Of a stretch of DNA of 22,831 bases, positions 21,225-22,831 are shown one piece after another (position 1 is the stretch's first letter; each line of letters begins with the position of its first letter). The translations under genes and the position numbers were made by a program. The stretch lies in the NCBI GenBank assembly GCA_965370805.1, contig CBDUVZ010000041.1:1-22831 (forward strand), in the 5' to 3' direction. This stretch comes from CBDUVZ01 sp965370805. Its GTDB lineage: Bacteria; Hydrothermota; Tepidihabitantia; Tepidihabitantales; Tepidihabitantaceae. Below the pieces are notes generated by a model. The model saw only the letters and a list, made by a program, of their open reading frames with translations, ran no database searches and was not told the origin of the DNA.

Positions 21225-21498
21225 GCACCCGATAACTATCGTCTGCCGGTGTGAGGAAGTTACCGAGCAGGAGATCATGCAGGCGATTCGGGACGGGCAT
21301 CACTCGCTGGAGGAAATCAAACGGGTGCTGCGGACCGGGATGGGGCACTGCCAGGGTCGCGGGTGCCTGCGGCTGATTGCCCGGATGATTGAGGAAGAAA
21401 CGGGGATTCCGGCATCAGAACAGAAGATGCCAAGACCCCGGCCGCCGTTGAAGCCGTTGCCGCTCGGGATGCTGGGGGAGTCGGATCGCGATGCGTAG
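21073..21498 (+). CDS. BFD-like [2Fe-2S] protein with repeat-encoded basic N-terminus
   Basis: Small iron-sulfur protein of 141 residues. Residues 54-110 form a BFD-like [2Fe-2S] domain (Fer2_BFD) with all four ligands: Cys 58 and 60 in VCRCEEV and Cys 93 and 98 in GHCQGRGC. Such domains are subunits or parts of FAD-dependent amino acid dehydrogenases and hydrogen cyanide synthase-like complexes. The first 53 residues are unlike the family: a 14-residue unit (ASGVKRRASSVKRA) twice and a diverged third time, rich in Arg, Lys, Ser and Ala. It is encoded by the heptamer array. No in-frame ATG, GTG or TTG lies between the array and the domain, so translation must begin in the array (ATG 21073, AGGAG ten bases upstream, or ATG 21094), unless a rare codon is used. 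It overlaps the FAD gene by 8 bases, supporting a shared complex. Confidence 0.8.
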   Translation: MTHYARRMTRPASGVKRRASSVKRAASGVKRRASSVKRAASGVRRPASSAKHPITIVCRCEEVTEQEIMQAIRDGHHSLEEIKRVLRTGMGHCQGRGCLRLIARMIEEETGIPASEQKMPRPRPPLKPLPLGMLGESDRDA

Positions 21499-22624
21499 GA
21501 CGGCGGACACTGTCGTCATCGGCGGCGGTATCATCGGCGCGGCAGCCGGGTACTACCTGGCGAAGCGAGGTCACAAAGTAGTGCTGCTGGAGCGGGACTT
21601 CCCGTGTTCCGGTTCGACCGGACGATGCATCGGCGGCATCCGCGCCCAGTTCACCCACGACCTTTCAATCCGGGTGATGCTGGAGAGCATCCGGTTGTTT
21701 TCCGAGTTGCACGAAGAGCTGGGTCAGGACGTGCACTGGTACCAGGGCGGATACCTCTTCCTGGCTTTCGACGAGCAGCGCAAGCAGGCCTTCCTGGATG
21801 CTATCGAGATCCAGAGCAGCTACGGTTTGAAAGTAGAGTTCATCCCGGCCGCCGAGTGCGGCCGGATTGTGCCGGGCCTGAACCGGGACGGTCTGGTCGG
21901 CGGGGCGTACTGCGCGACCGACGGCCAGGCCGATCCGTTCAAGGTGACCTACGGCTACCTGGCCGGTATCAAGCGACTGGGCGGCGAAGTGCGGGTCAGC
22001 TCCGAGGTGAAGGAAGTCAAGGTCCGGCAGGGCCGGGCGGTCTCCGTCGTCACGAGTCGCGGGGATGAGGTCTCAGCGGGCAGTATCCTGAACGCCGCCG
22101 GGTGCTGGGCCGACGACGTCGGCAGGATGGTCGGGGTCGCGGTCCCGGTCAAGGCCGACCGGCATGAGTCACTGGTGACCGAGGCGGTCGAGCGGTTGTT
22201 CGACCCGATGCTGGTTGACTACCGGGCCGATGGCTGCTACTTCGTGCAGCACGTGGGAACCGGCCACCTCATCGGGTGCTACACCCCGGTGCCGCTGGTT
22301 CCGGGACAGAGCACCGACGTCACCGACGAGTTCATCACCGAGATGCCGCGGCGGATGGTGCGGCTGGTTCCGAGGCTCGACCGGGTCAAAGTGCTGCGCC
22401 AGTGGGCCGGTTCGTACGGCATGAGCCCGGACGGAAGTCCGCTGTGCGGGGCGACCCCGATTGACGGGTTCTACGTTGCCTCGGGCATGAGCGGGCATGG
22501 GTTCATGTTCGGCCCGGCTCTCGGCAGGCTGATGGCCGAGTTGATTGACACCAGTGAAAGCTCGCTCCCGCTCGACCAGTTCGCCCTAGACCGCAACTTC
22601 GGCCAGGCCGAAGCGATGAGATAG
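21491..22624 (+). CDS. FAD-dependent amino acid oxidoreductase (DadA/SoxB/HcnC-like)
   Basis: Flavoprotein of the DAO family (PF01266), 377 residues. It is expected to oxidise an amino acid such as a D-amino acid, proline, sarcosine or glycine. The dinucleotide fold opens with VVIGGGIIGAAAGYYLAKRG (8-27) and the ribose-binding Glu in VVLLERD. The segment STGRCIGGIRAQF (42-54) corresponds to the FAD-attachment region of sarcosine oxidase beta and HcnC relatives. The C-terminus has the second FAD motif GFYVASGMSGHGFMFGPALG. Size and motifs fit the beta subunit of dye-linked proline dehydrogenase or sarcosine oxidase. The overlap with the 2Fe-2S gene and the nearby 4Fe-4S gene suggest electrons leave through iron-sulfur centres instead of to oxygen. 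A HcnB-type second flavoprotein is not in the window. Substrate is unknown. Confidence 0.87.
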   Translation: MRRTADTVVIGGGIIGAAAGYYLAKRGHKVVLLERDFPCSGSTGRCIGGIRAQFTHDLSIRVMLESIRLFSELHEELGQDVHWYQGGYLFLAFDEQRKQAFLDAIEIQSSYGLKVEFIPAAECGRIVPGLNRDGLVGGAYCATDGQADPFKVTYGYLAGIKRLGGEVRVSSEVKEVKVRQGRAVSVVTSRGDEVSAGSILNAAGCWADDVGRMVGVAVPVKADRHESLVTEAVERLFDPMLVDYRADGCYFVQHVGTGHLIGCYTPVPLVPGQSTDVTDEFITEMPRRMVRLVPRLDRVKVLRQWAGSYGMSPDGSPLCGATPIDGFYVASGMSGHGFMFGPALGRLMAELIDTSESSLPLDQFALDRNFGQAEAMR

Positions 22625-22639
22625 CCCGACGCGGTACTG

Positions 22640-22771
22640 AACACCAAGGCACAAAGACGAAGTAACCACGGATGATTGGAGTGAGTGAACGAGCGGAAAG
22701 TGCCCTCGGAGGGCACAACACGGATGGACACAGATGAGGGCGGAAGTCCGAATTCGTCATTCGACATTGTG
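22640..22771 (+). repeat. Composite intergenic repeat, copy 3, interrupted
   Basis: An ACACCAAGGCACAAAGACG module (22641-22659) precedes the same series as in copies 1 and 2: ACCACGGATG, then AACACGGATGGACACAGATG, the core GGCGGAAGTCCG (22739-22750) and an ATTCGTCATTCGACATTG tail. About 43 bases inside the ACCACGGATG part are foreign to the other copies. They contain the hairpin GTGCCCT-CGG-AGGGCAC (22700-22716). Confidence 0.75.
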
Positions 22772-22793
22772 ATAAGCGCCAAGAGGTTACTTC

Positions 22794-22812
22794 CTCTCCC
22801 TTGACGGGAGAG
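22794..22812. terminator. Stem-loop at the right edge
   Basis: The arms CTCTCCC (22794-22800) and GGGAGAG (22806-22812) flank a TTGAC loop. It lies 170 bases after the FAD oxidoreductase gene. It may terminate that operon or be another dispersed palindrome; no gene is visible between 22625 and the end of the window. Confidence 0.35.
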
Positions 22813-22831
22813 ACTCGCTATGTCTAGCCCC

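Overview
The window is a high-GC bacterial chromosome segment, probably from an uncultured anaerobic, diderm (Gram-negative-type) lineage. The diderm signs are two lipoprotein signal sequences, a SppA peptidase joined to an outer-membrane-like beta-barrel domain, and type IV pilus/type II secretion genes. The style resembles candidate-phylum genomes such as WOR-3, but that placement is a guess. Gene density is high, operons are tight with ATGA/GTGA overlaps, and there is no integrase, transposase, phage gene, CRISPR array or rRNA/tRNA gene.

Layout. (1) 50-2892, minus strand: a pilB-pilC pair behind a perfect-consensus promoter. (2) 2893-3496: a long divergent intergenic region with a second promoter and a 25-codon remnant that matches the start of a GH57 glycosidase. 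(3) 3497-8793, plus: HPr, PTS enzyme I, a bifunctional phosphoglucose/phosphomannose isomerase and a sugar-phosphate nucleotidyltransferase, all overlapping, followed by the queuosine enzyme Tgt. (4) 8909-13480: a complete branched-chain amino acid ABC transporter (livK-H-M-G-F). (5) 13618-15557: a small lipoprotein, an orphan OAS/CD-NTase-like nucleotidyltransferase and a DUF1858 protein. (6) 15630-18209: an AraC/GyrI-type regulator divergent from a tryptophanase. (7) 18279-22624: a ferredoxin-like 4Fe-4S protein, the barrel-SppA fusion, a BFD-like 2Fe-2S protein and a DadA/SoxB-like FAD oxidoreductase. The iron-sulfur and FAD proteins look like parts of one amino acid dehydrogenase, with sppA lying inside the cluster.

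Physiology (inference): amino acid import, tryptophanase and an Fe-S/FAD amino acid dehydrogenase suggest amino acid use. The PTS/isomerase/nucleotidyltransferase cluster suggests sugar-phosphate control and activated-sugar synthesis. No PTS EII permease is present here.

The most unusual signal is in the DNA between the genes. Most longer gaps carry short arrays with an exact 7-base period, in several sequence classes (GAATGNC, GCGTNNN, AATGACC, AGCCAAA/AAGTCAA). These arrays have entered genes: one sits in frame in the isomerase, one forms its tail, and a 161-bp, 23-unit array encodes the basic N-terminus of the 2Fe-2S protein. Others supply stop codons. A pair of opposed arrays makes a 14-bp perfect hairpin between livK and livH. 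A second composite repeat occurs three times. Seven promoter candidates all have a 16-base spacer, and two of them imply leaderless mRNAs.
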